From: Phenylobacterium immobile (ATCC 35973) | GTDB lineage: Bacteria; Pseudomonadota; Alphaproteobacteria; Caulobacterales; Caulobacteraceae | Direction: 5' to 3' | Assembly: GCF_001375595.1 (NCBI RefSeq) | Contig: NZ_CVJQ01000001.1 | Coordinates: 1,364,001-1,428,000 of the forward strand | DNA: 64,000 nucleotides | Shown here: one piece after another, positions 37,163 through 45,464 of the stretch | Numbering within the stretch: the first letter of the stretch is position 1 | How the letters are laid out: each line of letters begins with the position of its first letter | The notes under the pieces: generated by a model | Told to the model about the DNA's origin: nothing | Seen by the model: only the letters and a program-made list of their open reading frames with translations | The model's database searches: none | Position numbers and translations under genes: made by a program

Positions 37163-39391
37163 TCATCGCTCCTCGGCGACCGCCGTCGCCCGTTTTGGAA
37201 TCACAATGGTGAAGCTCGCACCTTCGCCTTGGGTTCCCGTAGCCGAGACCGAGCCCCCGTGTCGTTCGGCTATCCGACGCACCAAGGCCAGCCCAATCCC
37301 CGTGCCTTCAAATTCCTCCGCCCGGTGCAGGCGCTGGAAAACGGCGAACAGCTTGTGTGTGTAGGCTGCGTCGAAGCCCGCGCCATTGTCGCGTACTGTG
37401 TAGCGGGTCGCCGTCGGTAGGTCTTCGCCGGTGATGCTGATGACGGCGGGGTCGCGTCCGCGGGTGTATTTGATGGCGTTGTCGAGCAGGTTGACGAACA
37501 CTTGCCGCAACATCGCCGGATCGGCCCAAGCGCTGGGGAGGGAATCGACTTTCCACGTGATCCGGCGTCCCGCGACGTCGCTCGCCAGGCTGCGGCGCAC
37601 GTCCTGAACCAACCGCTGCACATCCACGCGTCCGGGCGCCAGGCTGTTGCGCCCGAGTTGCGAGAAGGCCAGGAGGTCGTCGACCAGACGTCCGGCGGTC
37701 AGGGCTGAGTCGCGGATCGTCGCCAGATAGTGGCGGGACGTTGCGTCGATGGATTGTCCGACCCGCTCGGCCAACAAATCTGCGAATCCGGCCACGTGGC
37801 GAAAGGGCGCGCGCAGGTCGTGACTGATCGAGTAGGAGAAGCTTTCCAGCTCACGGTTGGTCTCGGCCAGGCGATTGGTCAATTCAGCACGCTCTTCGGC
37901 GCGGCGGAGCACGAAGTTCTGGATCGCCGCACGGAAACGCCGTGCGCTGTCGATCTCTTCTGCGGTCCAGGGCAGGGCGCGCAAGCGAACCTGTTCCTTC
38001 CAGAGTTCAAAGGATTGGCGAGGATGCAGTCGCTCGCCGATCTCGACGGCCTTTGCAGGTTCGCCGGCCCAGTTGACCGTGCGCAACGCCTGTGGGCGGA
38101 ACCACATCAGGTAGTCAGGGTGGAGTTGCGAGATCGAAACAGCGAGCAGGCCGGACGCCTCGTCAGGGTCCACCTGGGCGTCCGGCCACGCATCGGCGAT
38201 GCTTTCAAGGGCGACTTCACGCTGGCTCTCCGCAGCGAGCCGACGGGCGAGGTCCAGGATGGCGTCTGCGGGAGGCGTCACGCCGACAGAAATCACGCGG
38301 TCCTGGCCGACAAGGGCTGCGCCGGCGCCCCCGCCCACCGCCATCCAGGCCTCGGGATTCTCGGCGAGACCTTGATCATAGGCCGTTGCGGCGGCGACTT
38401 GGGTCAGGAGATCACCCTGAATTTCAGAAAGCCGCAATCGCTCCGACGAGCGCCTGGCCAGCTCGCGGGCCTCGATTTGCAATGAGAGGATTTGGCCCAG
38501 ATGATCGCAGGCTGACCGGACCTGAGGGTTTACAGCGCGGGGGGCGGCGCTGTGCCCGCTGATCAGGCCCCAGAGCTCGCCCTCCACCACGATAGAGATC
38601 GACATGGATGAGGCCGTGCCCATGTTGCGCATATATTCAAGGTGCACGGGCGAGACGCTGCGCAAGGCGGCGCGGGAGAGGTCGACAGGCGCGCCATCAA
38701 TCGGGCTGATCGCTGGGATGAGCGGGGCGGGCTGGTAATCCGCCGTCGGGATCAACCGGATGCGGCTGAGCTTGTAGAGCTCCCGGGCCTGGGCCGGGAT
38801 ATCGGCCGCGGGAAACTTCAGGTTGAGGTAGGACGGCAAGACGCCGTCGGAGGCCTCCGCAAGGACAGCGCCGACGCCCCTAGCATCGAAGCTGTACAGG
38901 AGGACCCGGTTGAAACCCGTCAGGGCCCACACCTCGTTCACCGCCGCCTCGGCTATGGACGTGACGTCTGCGGCGCCCGCCAGATCATCCATGAAGCGCC
39001 GAAGCCGCGGATAGAGTGCCGCCAGCGTCTGGTCTTCCGATGCGGGCGGGTCTTCAAACTCCACGATCACGCCCTGGTGGGTGGCATGGGCTGAGACATG
39101 AAACATGTGGCCGCTCACCCGAAGCGTCCGTGCCAGCACGGGATCCCGCGGGCCCAGCGCAGTAAGCTCCGCGGCCAAGAGCGCTAGGTCCGCGTTTGTG
39201 TCCAGACGATCTCCCGCCGTCAACGGAACCCCAATGGCGTCAGCGAGATTTGCGCTGACATGCAAAACCTCAGCGCCATCAAATGCGGTGATCAACAGAG
39301 CGCCATGTGGTTGTACGCCGCCGGGAATGCGGATCGGTTCGGCCGCGCAGGCATCGAGATCAATGGCGGTCTCGCCGCTAGGCTGGCTCAC
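37163..39391 (-). CDS. Bacteriophytochrome histidine kinase
   Basis: A red/far-red photoreceptor kinase of 742 residues. The PAS domain has the biliverdin-attachment Cys15 in DACAAEPIRIPGGVQPHG. The GAF domain has FPAADIPAQARELY (the DIP motif) and TADYQPAPLIP. The PHY tongue shows PRQSFELWKEQV and WAGEP. The kinase part has the phosphoaccepting His524 in SISHDLRAPF, the N box LLDNAIKYT and the G boxes VRDNGAGFDAAY and GTGIGLALVRRI. No haem oxygenase gene for biliverdin is in the window. It is co-transcribed with the receiver gene downstream and divergent from an HWE kinase gene. Confidence 0.94.
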   Translation of the reverse strand: MSQPSGETAIDLDACAAEPIRIPGGVQPHGALLITAFDGAEVLHVSANLADAIGVPLTAGDRLDTNADLALLAAELTALGPRDPVLARTLRVSGHMFHVSAHATHQGVIVEFEDPPASEDQTLAALYPRLRRFMDDLAGAADVTSIAEAAVNEVWALTGFNRVLLYSFDARGVGAVLAEASDGVLPSYLNLKFPAADIPAQARELYKLSRIRLIPTADYQPAPLIPAISPIDGAPVDLSRAALRSVSPVHLEYMRNMGTASSMSISIVVEGELWGLISGHSAAPRAVNPQVRSACDHLGQILSLQIEARELARRSSERLRLSEIQGDLLTQVAAATAYDQGLAENPEAWMAVGGGAGAALVGQDRVISVGVTPPADAILDLARRLAAESQREVALESIADAWPDAQVDPDEASGLLAVSISQLHPDYLMWFRPQALRTVNWAGEPAKAVEIGERLHPRQSFELWKEQVRLRALPWTAEEIDSARRFRAAIQNFVLRRAEERAELTNRLAETNRELESFSYSISHDLRAPFRHVAGFADLLAERVGQSIDATSRHYLATIRDSALTAGRLVDDLLAFSQLGRNSLAPGRVDVQRLVQDVRRSLASDVAGRRITWKVDSLPSAWADPAMLRQVFVNLLDNAIKYTRGRDPAVISITGEDLPTATRYTVRDNGAGFDAAYTHKLFAVFQRLHRAEEFEGTGIGLALVRRIAERHGGSVSATGTQGEGASFTIVIPKRATAVAEER

Positions 39392-39555
39392 GGGTCCTGC
39401 TCCCTGACCGATCGCCGCTGCGCGGCTTTGATAACGAATGTTTATGTCCGCAAGCGCTGGTCAACCAAAGCTGAGTCATTGTTTTTCCTTGCGCTGCAGC
39501 ATCCCTTTATGGCGGATGCGACCCTTCAGCGCATGAGATCGGGAGACCGTCTCTG

Positions 39556-41262
39556 GTGAATTTGGACCAGCCTAGCCCAAGCGACTCGCGCCCCTTCTCC
39601 GCTCGCGGGGAAATGGACGCCCTGTTCCTGCGACACGACTGGTCGACCTGCCCTGAGGGCGCTCCCGCGATCTGGTCGCAGGGCCTGCGCCAGGCGGTGG
39701 CGACCATGCTGAGCGCCGCCCATCCCATGGCCGTCTTTTGGGGGCCGCAGATGGTGTTCTTTTACAACGACGCTCTGCGCCAATCGTTGGGACCGGAAAA
39801 GCACCCGCGTGCGCTGGGCCAGCCGCTGCGCATCGCGTTCCCCGAGTCGCACCCCATCCTGGAGCCGGAGTTCGCCCGCGTTTTAGCCGGACAAGGCGCG
39901 GCCTGGCGCGAGAACCGGCGGATACCGATGCACCGACACGGCGTGCTGACCGACGCCTACTGGACCTATTCGGCCAATCCCATCGAGGATGGCGAGGCTG
40001 TTGCGGGCGTGCTGTTCATTGGGCAGGAAATCACCGGAGCGGTCCGCCGCGAGGCGGTCCTGACCGCCGAGGACACGGCGTTGAGACTGGCGCTGGAATC
40101 CGGCCGGCTTGGTCACTGGCGGCTGGATCTGGTCAACGGCGGCTTTGAATGCTCCGCCTCCTGCAAGGTCAATTTCGGGCGAAACCCGCATGCGGGCTTC
40201 ACGTTCGACGACCTCCAGGCGGCGATCCATGCCGAGGACCAGGACCGGGCGAAATCTGCGATGGCGCGCGCGATCGAGCGCGGCGAGGACTACGATGTGG
40301 AAGTCCGTGTGCCCCGATCCGATGGCCGCGAGTCCTGGCTGCTGATGCGCGGCAGGGTGGCCTACGGCGGCGACGGTGGCGCTCTGTCGATCAGTGGCGT
40401 GTCGATGGACGTGACCGGGCGGCGCCGCGCGGAAGAACACCTGCGCCTGATGATCGATGAACTGAACCACCGGGTGAAGAATACGCTGGCGACCGTACAG
40501 TCGATTTCGCGGCAGACAATCCGAGGCGGCGCGGTGCCCGAGGCCGTTCGCGACAATCTAGACAGCCGACTTCTGGCGCTCAGCGCCGCCCATGACGTCC
40601 TGACCAGCGAACAATGGTCAGGCGCCGATCTGACGCCGATCGCCGCGCGGGCCTGTGAACCTTTTGGCGGGCCACCGGCCATCAACCTTTCAGGACCGTC
40701 GGTGCGATTGTCGCCGCGCATCGCCATCGCCCTGGCGCTCGCCTTGCACGAACTCTGCACCAATGCGGCCAAGTACGGCGCCCTGTCGCGGCCGACGGGT
40801 CGGGTGCGGATCGAATGGCGCTTCAAGGACAGCTCTGAGCAACCGGAGCTCGAGATCACCTGGCGTGAAAGCGGGGGCCCGCCGGTGACGCCGCCGTCGC
40901 GGCAAGGTTTTGGCAGCCGATTGATCCAACGCAGTCTGGCGGCTGAAATGGGTGGCCAGGCCTACATCGACTACGCCCCTGAAGGCGTAGTGTGCCGGCT
41001 TGGCGTGCGACTGTCGCACTCGGTGCTCAAGGCCAAGGGGACGCGCTTCCGGGTTTCGCGCGATGGGGAGAGTTGGACCGTCGCCGATGGCGAAGAGGTG
41101 CTGGCGTGGTTCGAAACCCAGGCCGACGCGATCGCCTATCTGACCGATCAGTTGAATGCTCTGCGCGTTAAGGGCCACAGCGGCACGGTGGTGTTCGATA
41201 CGGCGGGCGCCAGCGATCCGCCGCCACGCACGCGTAGGGGCAGCCGCCCGCGCTTGAATTAG
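39556..41262 (+). CDS. HWE-family sensor histidine kinase with C-terminal DUF2188-like domain
   Basis: A 568-residue cytosolic kinase. An N-terminal PAS-like domain (MAVFWGPQMVFFYNDALR) is followed by a second PAS/PAC (ALRLALESGRLGHWRLDL; DVTGRRRAEEHLRLMIDELN). The HWE kinase core comes next, with His305 in ELNHRVKNTLATVQSI, the N box ALHELCTNAAKYGAL and the W-x-E motif WRESGGP. After the kinase, residues ~487-545 resemble DUF2188: FRVSRDGESWTV and WFETQADAIAYLTDQL. HWE kinases often signal to PhyR-type stress regulators. The GTG start at 39556 has a GGGAGA site. It is divergent from the bacteriophytochrome. Confidence 0.88.
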   Translation: MNLDQPSPSDSRPFSARGEMDALFLRHDWSTCPEGAPAIWSQGLRQAVATMLSAAHPMAVFWGPQMVFFYNDALRQSLGPEKHPRALGQPLRIAFPESHPILEPEFARVLAGQGAAWRENRRIPMHRHGVLTDAYWTYSANPIEDGEAVAGVLFIGQEITGAVRREAVLTAEDTALRLALESGRLGHWRLDLVNGGFECSASCKVNFGRNPHAGFTFDDLQAAIHAEDQDRAKSAMARAIERGEDYDVEVRVPRSDGRESWLLMRGRVAYGGDGGALSISGVSMDVTGRRRAEEHLRLMIDELNHRVKNTLATVQSISRQTIRGGAVPEAVRDNLDSRLLALSAAHDVLTSEQWSGADLTPIAARACEPFGGPPAINLSGPSVRLSPRIAIALALALHELCTNAAKYGALSRPTGRVRIEWRFKDSSEQPELEITWRESGGPPVTPPSRQGFGSRLIQRSLAAEMGGQAYIDYAPEGVVCRLGVRLSHSVLKAKGTRFRVSRDGESWTVADGEEVLAWFETQADAIAYLTDQLNALRVKGHSGTVVFDTAGASDPPPRTRRGSRPRLN

Positions 41263-42020
41263 CGGCCGATAAGGGCTGAGCGTTCGTCCGCCGTCAGCAC
41301 CCGCCAGCGGCCTTCCGGCAGGTCCGCCAGCAGGATGGGGCCGACACGCACCCGCAGCAGGTCGATCACCGTCAGATCGACGAGTTCGCACATGCGCCGG
41401 ATTTGACGGTTGCGGCCCTCAGTCAGGATGAACCGCAACTTGTTGGAGCCCATGTTGTCGACGCGCGCGCGCTTCAGCTGGCGGCCGTCGAGGGCGAGGC
41501 CATGGCGTAGGCTGTTGATCTTTTCCTTGGTCAGGTCCCCTTGCACGCGGACCAGGTACTCTTTTTCCAGTTCCGACTCCGGCCCGATCACCGCCTTGGC
41601 GACGACCCCGTCCTCGGAAAGGATCAGGAGGCCGCGGCTGTCCATGTCGAGCCGGCCCACTGGCGCAAGGCGATTGTCGCGGCCGGGAATCGTCTCGGCC
41701 TTGCCGACGAGCGCCGACTTGGTGAGGAGGCGCACGGCCGGAACCTGGCCGGGTTCGGGTTGCGACGACACCACACCGATCGGCTTGTGGATCATGATGG
41801 TCAGGGCTTGGCCAAGGGTCTGCTCCGCCTTGTCGGACAGGGTCAGCGTCTGGCCCTGTTCGATCTTGCGGCCGGCGTCCTCCACGGTTTGGCCGTCGAT
41901 GCTGACGAGGCCCTGGGCGATCAGGCCCTCGGCCTCGCGGCGCGAGCAGACGCCGTTCTGCGCCAGCCATCTGTTGACGCGCTGCGGTTCGGCTTCGTCA
42001 TAGACGCGGGTCCAGGCCAT
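41259..42020 (-). CDS. RsuA/RluB/RluE/RluF-family pseudouridine synthase
   Basis: Isomerises a uridine in rRNA or tRNA. The 253 residues have an N-terminal S4 RNA-binding domain (RVNRWLAQNGVCSRREAEGL) and the synthase domain with HKPIGVVSSQ, the catalytic aspartate in GRLDMDSRGLLILSEDG and EGRNRQIRRMCELV. The S4 domain and RsuA-like motif place it with RluB/RluF. The target position cannot be given. The start is ATG 42020. Its stop overlaps by three bases that of the convergent HWE kinase. Confidence 0.93.
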   Translation of the reverse strand: MAWTRVYDEAEPQRVNRWLAQNGVCSRREAEGLIAQGLVSIDGQTVEDAGRKIEQGQTLTLSDKAEQTLGQALTIMIHKPIGVVSSQPEPGQVPAVRLLTKSALVGKAETIPGRDNRLAPVGRLDMDSRGLLILSEDGVVAKAVIGPESELEKEYLVRVQGDLTKEKINSLRHGLALDGRQLKRARVDNMGSNKLRFILTEGRNRQIRRMCELVDLTVIDLLRVRVGPILLADLPEGRWRVLTADERSALIGR

Positions 42021-42065
42021 CCGCCTGACTAGCCCCCAAGGACGAAGCCGGGCAAGAGACGCAGC

Positions 42066-43244
42066 GTGGAACAGTTTGATGTCGTGGTGATCGGGGCCGG
42101 CGCCGCCGGCATGATGTGCGCTATTGAGGCGGGCAAGCGTGGGCGTTGTGTCCTGGTGGTCGACCACGCTGCGGCGCCCGGCGAGAAGATCCGAATTTCC
42201 GGCGGCGGCCGCTGCAACTTCACCAATATCCATACCGCAGCTGATCGCTTTCTGACCGCGAACCCGAAGTTTCACGCCTCGGCGCTGCGCCGTTACCGGC
42301 CGCGCGACTTTGTGGCGCTTGTCGAGCGGCACGGGATCGCCTGGCATGAGAAGACGCTTGGCCAGCTGTTCTGCGACGACAGCGCCCGCCAGATCGTCGG
42401 CATGTTGGTCAAGGAGATGCGCACAGCGGGGGTGACGCTGCGCCTCTCGTGCGAGGTCTCCGATATCGCTCGCGGCGGCGAGGGGTTCACCCTACGCGCC
42501 AGTGGATCGCCGGTCGGTTGCCAGGCTCTGGTGATCGCCAGCGGCGGCAAGTCGATTCCGAAGATGGGCGCGACCGGCCTCGGCTATCAGGTCGCCGCGC
42601 AGTTCGGCGTGCCGGTGACCGAGACGCGACCAGGCCTCGTGCCGCTCACCTTCGAGCAAGGGCTGCTCAGCCGCTTGTCGTCGCTGGCTGGCGTCGCCGT
42701 GGACGCGGTCGTCGCCGCCGGCGGTGTGAAATTCGCCGAGGCGATGCTGTTCACCCATCGGGGCCTTAGCGGGCCGGCGATCCTCCAGGCGTCGTCCTAT
42801 TGGCGCGAGGGCCAGGAGATCGTGGTCGACATGGCGCCGCAAACCGATCTCTTCCAGACGCTGCGCGCCGCCCGCGCGGCCAACGGCAAGCGCGCCGTCC
42901 ATACCGTCCTCGGCGAGTTCGTGCCGCGCCGTCTGGCCCAGCTGATGGTCGAGAGCCAGGGCCTGAACGGCAATTTGGCCGACCAGTCGGACGTGAAGCT
43001 GCGCGCGCTAGCGGAGGCGGTCTGCGCGTGGCGCGTGAAACCGGTGGGATCCGAGGGCTACCGGACGGCCGAGGTCACCCTTGGCGGGATAGACACGCGC
43101 GCGCTTGACCCGCGCACAATGGCGGTGACGAAGCAGCCTGGCCTTCACTTCATCGGCGAAGTCGTCGACGTCACCGGCTGGCTCGGCGGCTATAATTTCC
43201 AGTGGGCCTGGGCTAGCGGCTGGTGCGCCGGCCAGGCGGTCTGA
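42066..43244 (+). CDS. BaiN/HI0933-family NAD(P)/FAD-dependent oxidoreductase
   Basis: A 392-residue flavoprotein. It has the FAD-binding GAGAAGMMCAIEAGKRG, GEKIRISGGGRCNFTN (the RISGGGRCN family signature), FTHRGLSGPAILQAS and the C-terminal EVVDVTGWLGGYNFQWAWAS. Members are widely conserved; one reduces bile acids, but the general role is unknown. The GTG start at 42066 is divergent from the pseudouridine synthase with a 45-bp gap. It ends 3 bases from the convergent DsbA-like gene. Confidence 0.92.
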   Translation: MEQFDVVVIGAGAAGMMCAIEAGKRGRCVLVVDHAAAPGEKIRISGGGRCNFTNIHTAADRFLTANPKFHASALRRYRPRDFVALVERHGIAWHEKTLGQLFCDDSARQIVGMLVKEMRTAGVTLRLSCEVSDIARGGEGFTLRASGSPVGCQALVIASGGKSIPKMGATGLGYQVAAQFGVPVTETRPGLVPLTFEQGLLSRLSSLAGVAVDAVVAAGGVKFAEAMLFTHRGLSGPAILQASSYWREGQEIVVDMAPQTDLFQTLRAARAANGKRAVHTVLGEFVPRRLAQLMVESQGLNGNLADQSDVKLRALAEAVCAWRVKPVGSEGYRTAEVTLGGIDTRALDPRTMAVTKQPGLHFIGEVVDVTGWLGGYNFQWAWASGWCAGQAV

Positions 43245-43247
43245 CCC

Positions 43248-43970
43248 CTAGGTTTTCCGGGCCGCGTCGGCCTTGGCCACCGCTATCGCGGCTTTCAGCG
43301 ACGGAATGTCCGCGCCGCCGATGAAGGTGTCGCCGACGATGAAGGCCGGCGTGCCCTCGATCTTCATGGCCATGGCCAACGCCCGCACTTCGGCGATCTG
43401 CTTGACGATGGACGGGGCCTTGGCGTCGGCCCGGATTTTGACCGGATCTAGGCCAGCGGCGGCCAGATGACGATCGATCGCCGCCTCGTTCAGAGCCTTG
43501 TCGGCCATCATCGCCTTGTAGACCTCGAGACCCTTGGCCTTGACCTGCGGTGTCAGCGAGACCCGCGCGGCCGTGTCGGAGACTTCGCCGAAGATCGGGA
43601 ATTCTTTGAATACGAACCGCACGTCCGGGTTTTCGGCGATCAGGGCGATAATCTCCGGCGCGGCGGTTTTGCAAAAGCCACAGCGGTAATCGAAGAACTC
43701 GACCACAGTGATCTTGCCGTCGGGGTTCGCTACGAAGTCGCGGGGGTCGCGCTCCAGGGCTGTGCGATGTTTTTCAATGAGTTCGCCGGACTGCTGAGCC
43801 TCGGCCATCCGCTCTTTCTCGCTCAACTTCTGCACGGCCTCACGGATCACCTCGGGGTGCGCCATCAGATAGGCGCGCACCTTCTCGCCGAAGGCGGCGT
43901 CCTGCGACGGTTGGCAGCCGGCGAGGGAGAGGGCGGCGGTCGCGCCGGCGAGCAGGATAAGCGGGCTCAT
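43248..43970 (-). CDS. DsbA-family thioredoxin-fold lipoprotein
   Basis: A 240-residue lipoprotein. The signal ends in the lipobox LAGC. An N-terminal helical region (VRAYLMAHPEVIREAVQKL) is followed by a DsbA-type fold with the redox motif CGFC in FFDYRCGFCKTAAPE and the cis-proline EGTPAFIVGDTFIGGAD. The Com1/ScsC-like group of DsbA proteins matches this layout. It should form or shuffle disulfides in the periplasm. The ATG at 43970 is preferred to one at 43994. It follows the M48 protease gene by 35 bases on the same strand. Confidence 0.9.
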   Translation of the reverse strand: MSPLILLAGATAALSLAGCQPSQDAAFGEKVRAYLMAHPEVIREAVQKLSEKERMAEAQQSGELIEKHRTALERDPRDFVANPDGKITVVEFFDYRCGFCKTAAPEIIALIAENPDVRFVFKEFPIFGEVSDTAARVSLTPQVKAKGLEVYKAMMADKALNEAAIDRHLAAAGLDPVKIRADAKAPSIVKQIAEVRALAMAMKIEGTPAFIVGDTFIGGADIPSLKAAIAVAKADAARKT

Positions 43971-44005
43971 GAGATTCCGTGGCAAGAGAGGCATAGGCGA
44001 GGGGA

Positions 44006-45421
44006 TTAGCGGACCTGGACGGAGGCGACGGAGCCTTCCTTGGCCAGTTCCTTCAGATCTTCGCGGCTAGGCTTGGAGACCAGCACGATGTCGGTGGCGC
44101 GGCGCCACTCCGGCGTATTGCGGTTCAGCCGTTCGCGAGCGCGCATGGCGAAGATCCGTGCGTTCACCTCGTCGCCGATGCTGAAGCTGTATTCGGCAGT
44201 CGCCAGGCGCGCCAAACCGTCTTCGCCGCGCTTATCATAAGCCTCGGCCAGCATGCGCCAGGCCAGGCCGTTCTCCGGATCCTGCACCAGCGAACGCTTC
44301 AACTCCGCGACGCCCTCCTCGATCTTGGTCTTGTCGTCCAAGGCGATCAGCGTCTGGCCGAGATTGACCCGCAGCAGGGGCGCGTCTGGCTTCAGCGCCA
44401 CCGACCGACGCTGCGGCGCTTCGGCTTCCTTGGCTCGACCGTATTCGAAGAGGATCTGCCCTTTCAGTTCCCACAGATAGGGATTGCTCGGCTGCTCCTC
44501 GAGAAGCGCATCGATCAGCTTCAGGGCCCGGTCTGGCTCCTTCATCTGATAATAGGCGATGGCGCGGGCGTATCGGGCCGGGTAGCTTCGGTCGGTCTCC
44601 TGGTAGGTGACAATCGCGGTCTGCGGATTGATGAATCCGTCCAGCTTGGCCTTCATCACCGCGTGCTCGGCCAGAGCCTCCGGCGTGTCGACGTCATTGT
44701 AGTGCGACAGCGTCGACACTCGCCGTTGCAGCGCCTCGATCCGATCCGAGGATAGCGGGTGACTGCGGAAATAGGCGTAGCGGCGGCTTTCGTCGAAGAC
44801 CTCCTGGTAGCGGAAGTTGTCGAAGAAGTCGGCGAGGCCGCGGCCAGACTTGCCAGCCTTTTCCAGCAGCGTCGCCCCCGCCTGGTCAGCCCGCGATTCC
44901 TGTTCGCGGCTATAGCCGAGCGCCCCCAGCGTGCCGAAGTATCCGGCGCTGGAGGCAAGGCCGGCCGCGGCGTCCATCGCGCCAGCCAGTCCCGCGAGGA
45001 TGCCCAGCCCCATGGTCAGCAGGAATGGTTTCATGCCGGCGGCCTGCATGTCGCCGGATCGGAAGCTGTGGCCAGCCGCCAGGTGGCCGACTTCGTGAGC
45101 GATGACGCCTTCAAGCTCGTTGGGCGTCGTCGTCTGCAGAATCAGGCCGGTGTTGATGCCCATGGTCTTGGGCGCGGCGAACGCGTTGAGCTCCTTCGAA
45201 CCGATGAGCAGAACCTGCACGTTCTTCGGGTCGATGCCGGCCGCGGTCAGGATCGGGTCGGCCTCACGGTGGAGGATTTCCTCGATCTCGGTGTCGCGGA
45301 TGAGCGACTGCGATTCCTGCGCGAACGCGGGCGCCGCAGATTGCACCAAGGTGAGCGCCGTCAGCCCGACCAGCGCGAGCTTACGGACCTTTACGGAAAG
45401 GGACCGGGCAGGGGGGCGCAT
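44006..45421 (-). CDS. M48-family metalloprotease with TPR repeats (BepA-like)
   Basis: A 471-residue periplasmic protease. After a signal peptide (ending AFA) comes the zinc motif HEVGH at 109-113, followed by an ESRADQAGATLLEKAG segment with the third zinc ligand. Residues ~255-430 are TPR units (ARYARAIAYYQMKEPDRALKL, LAWRMLAEAYDKRG, cut here). This is the BepA/YfgC architecture, in which the protease clears stalled outer-membrane proteins. The ATG at 45421 is chosen. It lies 43 bases downstream of rne and probably shares its transcript. Confidence 0.92.
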   Translation of the reverse strand: MRPPARSLSVKVRKLALVGLTALTLVQSAAPAFAQESQSLIRDTEIEEILHREADPILTAAGIDPKNVQVLLIGSKELNAFAAPKTMGINTGLILQTTTPNELEGVIAHEVGHLAAGHSFRSGDMQAAGMKPFLLTMGLGILAGLAGAMDAAAGLASSAGYFGTLGALGYSREQESRADQAGATLLEKAGKSGRGLADFFDNFRYQEVFDESRRYAYFRSHPLSSDRIEALQRRVSTLSHYNDVDTPEALAEHAVMKAKLDGFINPQTAIVTYQETDRSYPARYARAIAYYQMKEPDRALKLIDALLEEQPSNPYLWELKGQILFEYGRAKEAEAPQRRSVALKPDAPLLRVNLGQTLIALDDKTKIEEGVAELKRSLVQDPENGLAWRMLAEAYDKRGEDGLARLATAEYSFSIGDEVNARIFAMRARERLNRNTPEWRRATDIVLVSKPSREDLKELAKEGSVASVQVR

Positions 45422-45464
45422 GTGCAAACCTCTGATGCGTCCCCCTGCTCGCGAGCCTAGCGCC

